The notes beneath the pieces are model-generated. The model ran no database searches. It was not told the origin of the DNA and saw only the letters and a program-made list of their open reading frames with translations. 64,000 bases of DNA from Hevea brasiliensis (taxonomy: Eukaryota > Streptophyta > Magnoliopsida > Malpighiales > Euphorbiaceae). The stretch is from positions 1 to 64,000 of the forward strand of contig NW_026614715.1 of assembly GCF_030052815.1 (NCBI RefSeq). The letters are read 5' to 3'. A program made the position numbers and the translations under genes. Positions 20,871 to 32,799 of the stretch are shown in pieces. Within the stretch, counting starts at the first letter, position 1, and each line of letters opens with the position of its first letter.

Positions 20871-23260
20871 GAAATCAACATTGCTTCAAACAAGGCAAGT
20901 CTGACCAAGCACACGGTACAACCCAAGCGAGTGTACTTAACAAGGTCCCGAACAAAGAAGATAATGGAAGATCAGGAACAAGTACGTAACCTACAAGGGC
21001 AAGTTTCCGAATTGAAAGATCGTGTCTCGTAACTTATGAGACTGATGAGGGAAATGTCCTGCAATAAACATGCTTCGTAACCAAACTTACCATTACCTCC
21101 ACCACCACCTACAACAAATGATCCGCACTAAGCTTCAACTTCTTTTACCTTTCAATACCTATTCCGACCGACAATCACCACTAACTGCTACCATGAATAA
21201 TGACCTACCTTACTCTCATTACCCAACCGCTTCAAACACCGATCCATACCCTTCAATTCTAATCCTCAAGTTCACTCCACCCTTCATCTCCCACTGGGAG
21301 CATTTCATGCAAAGGGGAGGAGAAAATAAGACGAGAGAAAACGAGAAACTATCCGCTTTAGAAGAGAGATTGAGAGCGATAGAGGGGTCAATATGTATGG
21401 CTCAATTGATGTGGCATCACTTAGATTGGTTCCCAATGTGGTGGTGCCACCCAAGTTCAAGGTCCCCGATTTCACAAGTACACTGGGAATTGCACCCCGT
21501 ATTCACTTGGCCACCTATATCGCCAAGATGTCCGCTTCGACAGAGGACGGCAGCATCACTGGTCCACTTCTTTCATGAGAGCCTCCGGGCAGCTTTGAGG
21601 TGGTGTATTCTGGGCTTGGACAGAGCAAGCTACGGTCCCGAAGGATTTAGCCGATGCCTTCCTAAGACAAGATAAATTTAATCGTGATGTGGCCCCCACA
21701 AGGAGAGATCTTCAAAACTCGTGCAGAGGGACAGGAAGGCTTCAAGGAGTATGCCCAGAGATGGAGAGAAAAGGCGGTAAGTACACCCTCCAGGATCGAC
21801 AATGAGTCAGGCTCTGTTCATCGAGACTCTGAAAGCTCCCTACTTCAACTTGATGATTGGAAACAATTTTAACAGCTTCTTTGACATCATCCAGGCCGGT
21901 GAAAGAATAAAGGCCAACTTAAGAATGGGGCGACTGTAGGAGTTGGCTGAGAATCCTGCAAAGAAGACTGCCAATTTTGGCAAGAAAAAAGAGGGTGATG
22001 TGCATTCCGTCACCCGGCAGAATAATTACTCCCCACTCCTCCAAAATAACTACCGGCCATATCCTTTTCATGGCCAAACCATCGCAAACATTCCGCCTCC
22101 TTTTCCTAATTATCCACACCCACGCCCACAATATCCCCCACCTACAAATTACCAACCAAGACCACCTCCTCCTCCTGCTCAACCAAGACCACCACAAAAC
22201 AACCCTAGACTCCCAAGAAACCCTGATCCACCTCTTCTCCTCCCACTCAGTGAAATATACCGATACCTTGTCGATATAAACCAAATTGTACCAGTTCCCC
22301 TAGACCCAATTCAGCCTCCATATCCCAGGTGGTATGATGCCACCGCCTGCTGTGAATATCATGGAGGAGCACAAGGGCATTCAATCGATAATCATGGGCA
22401 CTCAGAGGGAGAGTGCACGCTTTAATCCGAAATGGGTGGTTGAAGATTGACGGAAATGGTTCCCTCCCTAATGTTACCTCAAACCCATTGCCCAACCATA
22501 ATGCGGGTAATGGAGTAAATATGATAGAGCCAGATGGAGAGAGATTGGCACCAGAGGTGGATGAGTTAGTTCCTCACTTTGAGGAAATTTTTGCCATGGC
22601 AATGAGTGAAGGTTATCTTTTCTCTCAGATATCCGAATCAGGAAAAGGCACGGGATGTCCTTACCATGGAGGGGCAGGTGATCATGAGTTACAAGACTGT
22701 GCGGGATTCCGTCGAGAGGTACAGAATTTGCTGTCCCTCAAAATTTTAAGATGCCAAAGGAGATCAAAAGTGGAGGGCGAAGTAAACACCGCCAGGTTTG
22801 GCCAAAATACAATTATCCCCAACCCTAAATTAACCTACTTTGTCCCCAATCCCCCAGTAGCCTCACCGCCAGTAACGGTTATCCGAGCCCCATCTCAGCC
22901 TCGCTACTAACACTCCACGCCATACCTTGGAACTATAATTTCCAAGTCTTCACCCAAGGAGCGCTACAAGACATCGCCTCCTAATCTTGCCTCACCTCCA
23001 GACCACCAAAACCATGTTTTACTCCTCATGAGCATTTTAGAATGACTTATGCCGACCTACCACCAGATACTCCCGAACTAATCCTCAACCCGTCACTACC
23101 ACAAAATCCTCCTCGCTTGAGCAAGAAGTCGAGTTCAGAACTCAAAGTGGGAGGTGTTACATGAACGAAGAGAAAGAAAAGAGGAAAGGGAAAGTAAAAA
23201 TGGGAGAGTCACTAAAGAATACGTAAGAGGAGGTTGAGAAGGCAGAGGAAGTAGAGCTCA
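20871..23260 (+). pseudogene. Ogre gag (frameshifted)
   Basis: Structural protein of the particle. The likely ATG is at 20964 (MEDQEQVRNLQGQVSELKDR, a short N-terminal coiled coil). A Pro-rich segment follows, then the conserved core with VVVPPKFKVPDFT (about 21440-21475), LADAFLRQDKFN (about 21650), FKEYAQRWREKA (about 21735) and a GNNFN-like block (21860-21880). Downstream are a Pro-rich stretch (22080-22330) and two Cys-His motifs, CEYHGGAQGH (22350-22380) and CPYHGGAGDHELQDC (22660-22705), as usual in Tat gag. The frame changes at least four times, often next to CAG/CTG. 22910-23260 is a low-complexity, charged linker to the protease. Confidence 0.85.
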
Positions 23261-23269
23261 CGGACATAA

Positions 23270-24420
23270 AGAAGAGGAAGAGTTGCTGCTCCAAATAATG
23301 AAACAGAGTGAGTATAATGTAGTGGAGCAATTGAGAAAGACACCTGCCCGAATTTCACTCATATCACTGATCCTGAGCTCAGAAGTCCACCGACAAGCCT
23401 TGCAGAGAATCCTGGATCAGGCCTATGTAAACCCCGACATCACACCGGCGCTTTGAAAAGATAGTAGGGCAAATCCAAGCATCCAGCTTTGTTACTTTCT
23501 AAGACGAGATAGACCTCGCGCTTTAAGGCACAATAAAGCTCTACACGTGATGTTGAAATGTAAGGGTTGTATAGTAGCCAAGGTACTTATTGACAACGGA
23601 TCCGCTCTCAATGTACTGCCTAGTGCTACCTTGGCTAGGTTGCCAGTTGACCAATCAGATATACGTCAAAGTGATATGGTAGTAAGAGCCTTTGACGGTA
23701 CAAGAAGAGAAGTCCTGGGGGATATTGACTTACCACTTCAAATCGGTGCATGTACCTTCAACGCCACATTCCGTGATGAATATTGAGCCGCCTACACTAT
23801 GTTGTTGGGGAGGCCGTGGATCCATTTCGCAAATGTCGCTCCTTCAACTTTGCATCGTAAAATAAAGTACATCATGGACGGCAAAATCATCACGGTGAAA
23901 GGAGAAGAAGCCATATTAGTCACCAAGCCACAATCACTTCCCTATGTAGAAGCTTCAAGAGTCATTGGAAAGTTCTTTCCGTGCCCTCGAATTACAAGAC
24001 ACCGGAAGGAGGGGGCTATGGCTATGGTGGCCAAAGTAATGTCAAGGAATGGGTATCAAGAGGGCAAAGGCTTGGGGACCGCTTTGCAAGGAATCGTGGA
24101 ACCAATATCATCGCCATCCGTAAGGTAGGCCGCTAGGATTGGGTTATGAGGAGGACGCCTTATGGATGGGCGATTCGATGAGGAATAGACTTCGGATCGC
24201 AGGTTTGACCAAAAATGGGAAAAAGGGAGGTAGTCCCGCGATCACGATGTCTTCACTAAACCGGCCATCGAAATCCGGCAGAGGTTGAAGAATCACCGAT
24301 GAACCATCCATTGACGCCATCCACCTAGATTCCTTGTATGAGGCTCGTCTCGCCAATAGCCGAGGGGCAAGAGTTGGACAACCGGACGGCAGAGGACATC
24401 CTGCACTCAATTTCGAGTAA
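23270..24420 (+). pseudogene. Ogre aspartic protease with G-patch
   Basis: The open stretch 23547-23786 has the retropepsin active site VLIDNGSALNVLP (residues about 14-26) and VVRAFDGTRREVLGDIDLPL. After a TGA at 23785 the next stretch (23799-24128) gives MLLGRPWIHFANVAPSTLHRK and then MSRNGYQEGKGLG, a G-patch motif that follows the protease in many Tat elements and may bind RNA. Upstream, 23280-23460 encodes a helical segment (LLLQIMKQSEYNVVEQL). 24129-24420 is coding-like but shifted. The enzyme would cut the Gag-Pol precursor. Confidence 0.85.
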
Positions 24421-24466
24421 AGTACCTTTGGTTATCTACACTTGATCATTTTGTCCATGGTGGCAA

Positions 24467-24600
24467 GTGTAACGTTGTAAATGGATCCTTTTCTTATGAC
24501 ATAAATTTTTAATGAATTAATAGCGCATTTGTTTCCAAATCCTTTTATGCCCTTCATTTGAATTCCATCTTTATAATATATTCTATTTTCGCTCATTCAG
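24467..24600 (+). other. Probable intron between Ogre protease and RT
   Basis: An AT-rich, stop-filled stretch separates the protease/G-patch from the acidic pre-RT region. It ends ttctattttcgctcattcag at 24600, a strong acceptor. Candidate donors are GTGTAAC at 24467, GTAACG at 24469 and GTAAATGG at 24477. A spliced intron at this position is an established feature of Ogre elements; the exact donor is inferred. Confidence 0.6.
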
Positions 24601-26640
24601 ACCTTTCATCTAACACCTAATAATCCAATAGACTCAGAGATTCCTCCGTTAATTTTGAAATCCCCATAATCGCCATTACTTCAAGTGATTCTGAGGTGGA
24701 GCTCACAGAGGAAAGCAATGAAAACGATGAACCTTCCCTCGTGCCTTATGAAGATGAAACACGCGCCATAAACTTAGGCATGGAAGAAGTAAAGAGGGAA
24801 CTTAAGGTTGTGGAGAGTGAGGAATTGGGAGATATGATCACTTGCTCAGAGAATTCCCGGACGTATTTTCCTCGGAGCTATGATGATATGGTTGGTTTGG
24901 ACCCCAGATAGTGGCGCACAAAATTCCCTAATTCCGTGGACAATCCTGCAAAGCGTAGCTAAGAAGAATGAATCCCGACACACTGCTCAAGGTTAGGGAT
25001 GAGGTCAAGAAACAGTACGACGCTGGGTTCATAGAAGTAGTTAAATATCCCCAATGGATAGCTAACGTTGTCCCGTGAATGAAGAAGAACGGAGAGTTAG
25101 GTGTGTGTTGATTACAGGATCTTAATAAAGCAAGTCTAAAAGATGATTTCCTCTCCCCACATTGATGTGTTAGTAGACAATGTCATGGATTGGGCAGTGT
25201 GCTCATGCATTGATGGGGCATCTGGTACAATCAAATCCCAATGGATGAGGAAGACAAAGAGAAAACCGCTTTATCACTCAATGAGGAGTATTTTGTTATC
25301 GGTCATGCCCTTCGGTCAAGAATGTCGGTGCCACCTATCGCGCTTATGGTCACATTATTCCACGATATGATGCATAAAGAAGTGGAGGTGTACGTGGATG
25401 ATATGATCATCAAATCCCGGGAGAAGAAAGCCATGTGCAGGTGCTGAGGAAAGTATTTGAGAGACTCAGAAATATCGCTTGAAATCAACCCCGCCAAATG
25501 CATATTCGAGCTAGGTCGTGGAAATTGTTGGGATTCATAGTGAGCGAAAAGGGAATAGAGGTAGATCCGCATAAGGTTCGAGCTATTCAAGAGATGCCAC
25601 CCCAAGAATGTAAAGGAGGTGCGTAGTTTCGGGAAAGTTGAACTACATCTCGAGATTTATTTCCAATCTCACCTCTAAGGCCGAGCCTATCTTTAGACTT
25701 CTTTGGAAAAATAACACCACCCAATGGGATTCATTGTCAAGAGGCTTTGAGACAATCAAGCAAGATCTCACAAACCCACTCAGTTGGTTCCTCCCGTGGG
25801 GGAGGCCTCGATCCTCGTATATGGCAGTCCAATGTAACTCGATGGGATGTGTTTGGGACAACATGACGACACCGGCCGAAAGAGAGGGCTATCTATTACC
25901 GAGTAAAAGTTCAATGATTGTGAGTCAAGGTACTCTTTCTTAGAAAAGACTTGTCACAAGCTAGCTCGACAAAGAACCGCCTCAAGCACTACATGTTGAA
26001 TCACAAGACATGGCTCATCTCCGTGATGGATCCTATCAAATATGTATTCAAAGCCCATTCGTACAGTGCAGATAGCCAAATGGCAGGTTATACTCTCCCA
26101 ATATGACATAGTCTATATGACCCGGAAGGCGGTGAAAGGTAGCGTGATTGCTGATCTCCTAGCAGAAAATCCTATCCAGGATTATGAAGCTCTGGATTTT
26201 GAGTTTCCTAATGAGCACATTAATGAAGTGGACTGTGAAGAAGAGGGGCCAGCTGATGTATGGGAAATGTATTTCGACTGAGTCACAATTTGTCCAGAAT
26301 GGAATTGAGCCGTGTTGATATCCCTGATGGAAAACATTTTCCGATAGTCAAGTTGAGATTTGATCGCACCAACAACGCCGCTAATACGGCTTGTGTGATG
26401 GGTCTACAGCGCCATCGAAATGAAAATCGTGAAGTTGAAGGTACATGGAGACTCAAATCGATCATTTATCAAGTCAAGGGGAATGGCAAACTAAGGATCC
26501 GGCTAATACCGTATCGTAAGTACTTGTTGAGCCGATTAAGAAATTCAAGAAATCTCTTTCACTCATCTTAGTAGAGACAAGAATCAATTTGTCGATGCCT
26601 TAGCTACTCTAGTGTTATGGCTCAAATCAAGAGGGTCGAT
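24601..26640 (+). pseudogene. Ogre reverse transcriptase and RNase H (frameshifted)
   Basis: The pre-RT acidic segment (24696-24911) ends SYDDMVGLDP, the usual lead into RT. RT motifs follow in shifting frames: LLKVRDEVKKQYDAGFIEVV (about 24985-25040), VCVDYR (25101-25118), PHIDVLVDN (about 25158), MPFG (about 25305) and the catalytic VYVDDMIIKSR (25390-25420). The RNase H/archaeal-type second RNase H region is seen at 26042-26640 (WQVILSQYDIVYMTRKAVKGSVIADLLAENP, then MYFD and LRFDRTNNAA). Many single-base indels break the frame, for example at 25100 and 25130. The enzyme makes and degrades the RNA:DNA hybrid. Confidence 0.85.
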
Positions 26641-26829
26641 GATTCAGATATTGAAGATTAAAGCAAGAAGTGAGCCAAAGATATTGCTTCATGATTGAGG
26701 AAGAACCCGACGATAAACCTTGGTATCATGACATCCCGGTCTACATCGTAACTGCAGAATTTCTCCAGGCCAGCAGAACGAAAGAAGAATGATCCAAGAT
26801 TAGCATTGGGATACTTCCCAAGATGACAA

Positions 26830-27942
26830 ACCCTAAACAAGAGGAGCACCAACGGAGAATTTTTGAGATGTGTGGATGCAAAGGAGGCAAAGAAAATCCT
26901 TTTCGAGACGCATGAGGGAAATCAGGCAACCCATGCCAATGGGCACATGATTGCTAAGCAAATCATGCGACGTGGGTATTTTTGGACCACAATGGAAAGG
27001 GATTGCATCGAGTATTTCCGAAAGTGCCATAAATGTCAGATTTATGCAGATCCGATAAATGTGCCGCCTCATAAATTATTCAACCTCGCCTCACCATGGC
27101 CTTTCGCAATGTGGGGCATCGATGTGATTGGTCCTATCAACCCCAAGGCATCCAATGGGCACAGATTTATCCTAGTAGCCATCGATTATTTCTCTAAGTG
27201 GGTCGGCCACGCCATACGCCCATATCACGCAGTAACACGCTTCTCAAATTCTTCGTATAACATCATCGCATGGTCTCCCAATGAAATCGCCACGACAACG
27301 CTAAGAATCTCAATGGCCCAAGATTCGTAAATTGTGTGATCAATACAAAATCCGACACCTCAATTCCTCCCCATACCGCCCTCGATGAATGGAGCGTGGA
27401 AGCCGCGAACAAAAATCTCAAGAGGATAATCCGGAAAATGACATACATATAGGGATTGGCATGATATGCTTCCCTATGCTCTTCACGCATACCGACTTCA
27501 GAAGAACCTCAACCGGCAACTCCATACTCACCGGTTTACTGGATGGAAGCGGTATCACCTATTGAAGTTGAAATTCCTTCCTAAGGATTCTCAAGGAATC
27601 GTGATTGATGAGTCGGAATGGATCCACCAAGGTTGGATCGCTTAAACTTGGCCGGATGAGAAAAGGTTAGCAGCAGCATGTCATGGGCAGTTATACCAGA
27701 TGAGAATGGCTAGAGCATTTGACAAAAGCACTCGCCCACGCGAATTCCAACCTGGGGACCTAGTTCTGAAGAAAGTGCTGCCGAATCAAAACGATCCCCG
27801 GGGCAAATGGTCACCAACCTACGAGGGACCCTATGTGATTAAAAAGGCGTTTACTGGAGGAGCCTTGATCTTGACCCACATGGACGGTGAAGATTTTCCA
27901 AGACCTGTGAACGCTGACACCGTCAAGAGATACTATGCCTAA
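26830..27942 (+). pseudogene. Ogre integrase
   Basis: 26863-27330 holds the zinc-binding HHCC domain (HEGNQATHANGHMIAKQI, then CHKCQIYADPINVPP) and the start of the catalytic core with WGIDVIGPINPKASNGHRFILVA and DYFSKWV, giving the first two acidic residues. The middle of the core (27330-27660) is frame-shifted. 27700-27942 gives the C-terminal DNA-binding part (FQPGDLVLKKVLPNQNDPRG, then GPYVIKKAFTGGALIL) and ends naturally with TAA at 27940-27942. Integrase inserts the cDNA. The order RT-RNaseH-integrase confirms the Ty3/gypsy class. Confidence 0.88.
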
Positions 27943-27957
27943 AAAAAAAAAATAAAG

Positions 27958-28134
27958 TAGGAGTGAAAACCCGAAAGGGCGCTCCTAGCAAAATGTGTGA
28001 AAGAAGGAGAAAACCCCGAAGGGGCGCTTTCTGTAAAACGAGTGAAGGATGAAAACCCGAAAGGGCATCCTGAAAAAGTGAGTTATCCAAAAAAAAAAAA
28101 AAAATCTAGGGGTGAAAACCCGAAAGGGCATCCC
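27958..28134 (+). repeat. GNRA-tetraloop hairpin array 1 (4 units)
   Basis: Four hairpins at 27958-27987, about 28002-28034, 28046-28071 and 28109-28134. In units 1, 3 and 4 the form is: lower stem, AAAA on the 5' side only, CCC, loop GAAA, GGG, lower stem. Lower stems differ but pair: TAGGAGTG with CGCTCCTA, AGGATG with CATCCT, GGGGTG with CATCCC. Unit 2 is altered (ccccgaagggg). No function is known to me. Confidence 0.85.
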
Positions 28135-28530
28135 AAGAACCAAAAGGGAGAAATAAGGAAAGAAGCATGAGACCGAGAAGGGAAATAAACCGTCGTGACA
28201 TGAGGCTTCAGAGAATTTGAAATAATGGCAGTTAAGGGATTTCAAAGCCAGCCACAAGGAATATGTGAGATCTATCCTTGTACCCTTCTTCTTTGAAACT
28301 CTATCTTTGTTTTTATTAAAACCGTAATAAAGTCATACTTCATTCCCTATGCTTCTATCTTTCCCTTATATTTATTCTTTAACATTATCCTTCTGCAATC
28401 TCGTTATTTAATGCGCTATTAATCAGTTAAAATTTTTGCCATAAGATTAGGATTTAACAATTGATAACCTCACATACTTTACTATGAGATTTGCAGGGAA
28501 TGACCAGGAAAAGGGTACACAAAAGGAAAA

Positions 28531-28800
28531 TAGGGATGAAAACCCGAAAGGGCATCCTAGAAAAAAAAAAAAAAAAAAAAGGAGTGAAAACCCGAAAGGG
28601 CGCTCCTAACAAAATGTGTGAAAGAGGGTGAAAACCCGAGAGGGCGCCTTCTGCAAAATGAGTAAAGGATGAAAACCCGAAAGGGCATCCTGAAAAAGTG
28701 AGTTATTCAAAAAAAAAAAAACTAGAGGTGAAAACCTGGAAGGGCGCTTCTAGTCATATAGACGAAGGGGAAGTGAAAACCCGCAAGGGTGCTTTTCGGG
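28531..28800 (+). repeat. GNRA-tetraloop hairpin array 2 (6 units)
   Basis: Hairpins at 28531-28560, 28581-28606, 28623-28652, 28666-28691, 28721-28754 and 28765-28799. Loops are GAAA, GAAA, GAGA, GAAA, GGAA and GCAA, all GNRA. The AAAA 5' bulge is constant. Lower stems change together, for example ACTAGAGGTG with CGCTTCTAGT (10 bp with two wobbles) and GAGGGTG with CGCCTTC. The order of the first units repeats array 1, so the array was duplicated as a block. Confidence 0.88.
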
Positions 28801-28959
28801 AAAAAGTCAACAGAAATGGGGCATTTGAAATGAGGCCATAGGTCAAGTCTTGCAACTCGTCCTCCATTCATCATTGGCCTTTGGGTTTCTGTTAAGTACA
28901 CTTCATTGGGGAAGAACTTCTTGTGTCCGGATTAGGCTTGCTTTGTAAGTGCAATTTAA

Positions 28960-29560
28960 ATTTCCTGTTATCAACCTCTGGTTCCTTGATCTAAGTTGAT
29001 TTTAATTTCTTGCAATTTAAATTTCCTGTCATCAACCTCTGGTTCCTTGATCTAAGTTGATTTTAATTTCTTGCAATTTACATTTCCTGTTATCAACCTC
29101 TAGTTCCTTGATCTAAGTTGATTTTAATTTCATGCATTTAAATTTCCTGTTATCAACCTCTGGTTCCTTGATCTAAGTTGATTTTAATTTCCTGTAATTT
29201 ACATTTCCTGTTATCAACCTCTGGTTCCTTGATCTAAATTGATTTTAATTTCCTGCAATTTACATTTCCGGTTATCAACCTCTGGTTCCTTGATCTAAGT
29301 TGATTTTAATTTCATGCATTTAAATTTCCTGTTATCAACCTCTGGTTCCTTGATCTAAGTTGATTTTAATTTTCATGCAATTTACATTTCCTGTTATCAA
29401 CCTCTGGTTCCTTGATCTAAGTTGATTTTAATTTCCCGCAATTTAAATTTCTGTTATCAATCTCTGGTTCCTTGATCTAAGTTGATTTTAATTTCCCGCA
29501 ATTTAAATTTCCTGTTATCAACCTCTGGTTCCTTGATCCAAGTTGATTTTAATTTTCTAG
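28960..29560 (+). repeat. 60-62-bp tandem array in the Ogre 3' UTR, ~10 units
   Basis: About ten head-to-tail units, each with 'tatcaacctctggttccttg' followed by atctaagttgattttaattt and a variable gcaatttaaatttcctg part. Small indels vary the unit between 59 and 63 bp. Such 3' UTR arrays in Ogre-like elements are a known source of plant satellite DNA. Confidence 0.9.
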
Positions 29561-29708
29561 TATTTTAACTTCTGTTGCCGATCTCTAGGTCACTAACTTA
29601 GGTATGCTTTAGTCCCCTAACTTCGAACACCTAATCGTCCAAAATATGGGTCTGAATCTTTACATAATTCCTACACGGGAAAATTTTTCCCTTTAATAGA
29701 AATTATGT

Positions 29709-29721
29709 AAAGAGGGGCAGC
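29709..29721 (+). other. Ogre polypurine tract
   Basis: aaagaggggcagc directly precedes the 3' LTR start at 29722. It primes plus-strand DNA synthesis. Confidence 0.75.
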
Positions 29722-30305
29722 TGTCGATACCATATTTTGGCCAATCCTCTAATTAATAAACTCAAACCGATCCTCAAGACTAAGTCTCCTTTGCTCTTTG
29801 TTAGATAACCACATTTCCGATCTCTCCTCACAAGGAATTGAATCAATGCTAAGTCCTCACATCACCAAAGCCTTACTGGTCTATTAAATCACTCACCGAT
29901 CTCCCAAACCCATTGTCGAATCTCCTGACCAGTCAAGTATATTCCTGATCTTTGTTGACAAACGAAATTGAACTGACACTAGATCTTTGTTACCATTTTT
30001 GTTGCTAATCTCCCTTTCAAAAGTTTAAGAATAATCAAAGGTTCCGTTCCGGTTTAATGATGATCCCGATCTTAAATGTTCAAGCCAAATTTCTAATTTT
30101 AATCAAGTCCCGTTTAGCGTTGGTTCCCTACCGATCTCATGCTCATTGTGTTTTCCGATCTCTCACACTTAGGTTAATAATCACTTTCAGTTATTTCAAC
30201 ATACCCAGACAATCAAGTGTTTAATAATTTAGAAATGTTCCGATCACAACCATTCATCGAACAAAAGAGGCATTCCATTTCATTTCATTTCAAAATTTGT
30301 ACAAG

Positions 30306-32134
30306 TTATTCAGCTGGAGGATCACCCCCAGCCTGATCTACATTTTGTCCGTCTTCTCCCTCACCCTCAGCCTCCTCCTCACTATCCTCACCCTCGCCTC
30401 CGGGAGCCAGGTCGGCCATCCAAGAGAAGTCCTCCTCTGGGTAACGCTTCTGGAGCTCGGCCAAGAGATCCTTGTGAGCATTCACATAAGCACCGGCTAT
30501 TCCTATTACCATCTCTTCATCTTTTACCTTAAGCTCCTCAGTAAGGTGAGCGACCCGAGCAGCTTCGTTGGCCCCGAGCGCCTGGACTTCTCCAAGAGCA
30601 CGATCCTTTTCAGCTAGAACATGAACCTGTTCGGATAGCTTATCCTCATAGTACTTCCTACGCCCCTCAATTTGAGATATGTAATCCTGAGCGGATGAGA
30701 GTTGGGATCGGAGGGATGCCACTTCTTGACTCTTCTTCTCGACCTCCTTACCCAGGCGGTGAGCCTTTTCCTGGACTATGTGCTGGTTCACTGTGCACTC
30801 TACATCTGCACTCATGGATTGGGTCGAATGTCATCGAGATTGTCCGAGACACGGCCCCGATCCTCCCGGGCGCGCATGGAAGACCCCAAGACTTTGGCAA
30901 AACCTGGGTTCTCCCGAACAGTCCGGTTTTTCTCCAGGGAAGCGATCAGCACTTGAGCGCCACGAGGAGGGGGCCTCGTAGAAGGTTGAGAAGGACCCCC
31001 TTCTGTGCTTGGAGCAATTGGAGGAAGTGGAGGCGGCTCTTCTCATCGAGGAGGAGATCGGACAGCTTCTGCGATCGGCGGTCCCGAAGGTCAAGGCGGG
31101 CCTCTTTGTATCTCCCCAGGTTCATGGCCGGGTGTTTGAAGCAGTTCGGAACGCTTCATCTCTTTTATCTTCTGAGAAATCTCTTTCTTTCTTCCGCTTG
31201 GAACCCTCACCACCCGCCATACCTGCACTAAGAAGTGGTCAGTGAGATCGGTAAGATCCTGAGATATGTGATGTAGTAAGTACCAATGCCGAGGTCAGAA
31301 AGCGGAAGCTCGCGATCTTGGCCGCTGATCAATCAGATAGTCCAATGATGCAAATCTAGCCAATACCGCATCTAAACAGAGAACTTCTCCTAGCCGCTTG
31401 ATCTTTCGCCCATCACCACGGCTCCCTCTTCCCTATTCAGAGCAAGATGCTTCTAATCAAGGGCCCCGTGCCACCACCACGGGGAAGCCCTCAAAGTAGT
31501 TCGATTTTTGCTCCTCGTAATGAAGAAGCGTTCTTCCAATTCTTAAGGGAGGAGGGCGATCGGTAAAGAGCCCACAATGAGGCTTCACTGAAAGAACCAA
31601 AGGCTCGCCGCCCTTTCTGCGAAGTTAGCCTGCAGCTCGGCGAACACCTTAGCCGTAGGACTAATTCCCTTAGCTCGCACAGCCTCTAAGGCTACTAAGA
31701 TCCGCCACGAGTTAGGTGAATTTGGGCAATGCACACTTGGTGAAATTTTAAAACCTCTTTGAAGAAGTCATCCAGAGGGAACCGAAGACCGGCCTTTAAT
31801 TGTTCTTCGTAGACCATGATCATATCGTTTTCTTTGAAGAAGTGATCGGCACGAAAATCGCCGTGGCATTTAATTAGCTCGCATTTAGTCGCCGAATGTT
31901 GTATTCTTGGTCAACGATCGCAGATCGGTTTCTTGAAGGACCGATGGCAGCTCGCCCAGGGGAGGTTCTCTCTCCCCAAGAAGGCGCATGCCTTGATAAT
32001 GTCGCTTGTCCCAGCCGAACGAGACCCTAGGAGGTTCAGTCGCGCGCTTGGCCCGACTACCTCTACCTCATCTGACGACCACTAAAACTAAATAGAAGGA
32101 GGGCTCAGAGCTCTCGACCTTCTGCACCGCTCAT
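30306..32134 (-). pseudogene. LTR antisense gene 1, 3' LTR copy
   Basis: Same gene as 12616-14450. ATG at 32134, TATA at 32286-32293, intron 31283-31223 (61 nt, GT to AG), stop at 30306. The C-terminal coiled coil and tail are open from 30815 to 30306 and nearly identical to the 5' copy. Exon 1 is broken by many 1-3-base losses relative to the 5' copy (for example at 31505, 31520 and 31530). In the linker, two TGA codons (near 31094 and 31043) stand where the 5' copy has CGA, which suggests C-to-T change at CpG. Confidence 0.75.
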
Positions 32135-32285
32135 TTTCAAAGGAAATAAAGATTTTAAACTAAAAAGAAAGATCAAAGCCCTTACCGAGTCCGATCGGTG
32201 TCGGAGGAACTTGAGAAAATGAGAGGATTTCGGTTGTTCGCGAGAGACCGAAATGACATAAGAGAGCGAATGGCTGGCCCTCCTC

Positions 32286-32293
32286 TATTTATA
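32286..32293 (-). promoter_or_regulatory. TATA box for antisense gene 1 (3' LTR copy)
   Basis: TATAAATA on the minus strand, 152 bases upstream of the ATG at 32134, as in the other copies. Confidence 0.6.
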
Positions 32294-32799
32294 CTCATCC
32301 GAGCATTTAATGCTCACTGCCCCAAAGGCACATCGGTTAACTGGATTCGCCACTGCTTTCTCGACATTTCCCAAGAATATTCTAGATACCTCACAAAGAG
32401 ATCGGCCACGTAAGGATCGCGGATTAAAAGGGATATTTTGAATTGCAGATCGATAAGTGTCATTCGTAAAGAACCGATCGGATAATCACATTAGAGATCT
32501 AAAATAATCAATGCAATAATAATAAGATGATAATCGACAAAATAAAGTCTTTATTTTCAAAAGATCGGATTACATCATTTGGGCGATCTCTAGGGATCGG
32601 ATTACATTAAAATTGGATTACATCATTTCTGTGATCTCTAGAGATCGGATTACATTGAAAACAAAATACATCATTTGGGCGATCACTAGGGACCGGAATG
32701 TCACATTGTGATCGATCCAAAGGGTGTCACCGACTGTAACCGAGGCGCCGCTTAACACCCAATGTGGAGGAAAGCCACTGTCGGAACACCCAATGTGGT

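Larger units (their letters stand above)
27943..29708 (+). other. Ogre 3' untranslated region
   Basis: 1.77 kb without coding potential between the pol stop and the polypurine tract. It holds two hairpin arrays (27958-28134 and 28531-28800), an AT-rich 0.4-kb spacer (28135-28530) and a 60-bp tandem array (28960-29560). A-runs of 10-20 bases precede several hairpins. 29561-29708 holds nothing I recognise. Confidence 0.85.

Noticed and set aside
21919..22284. Minus-strand Trp/Arg-rich ORF
   Set aside because: Antisense of the Pro-rich gag linker.
28960..29560. CRISPR-like array
   Set aside because: Units are contiguous direct repeats of about 61 bp without unique spacers, inside a plant retrotransposon.
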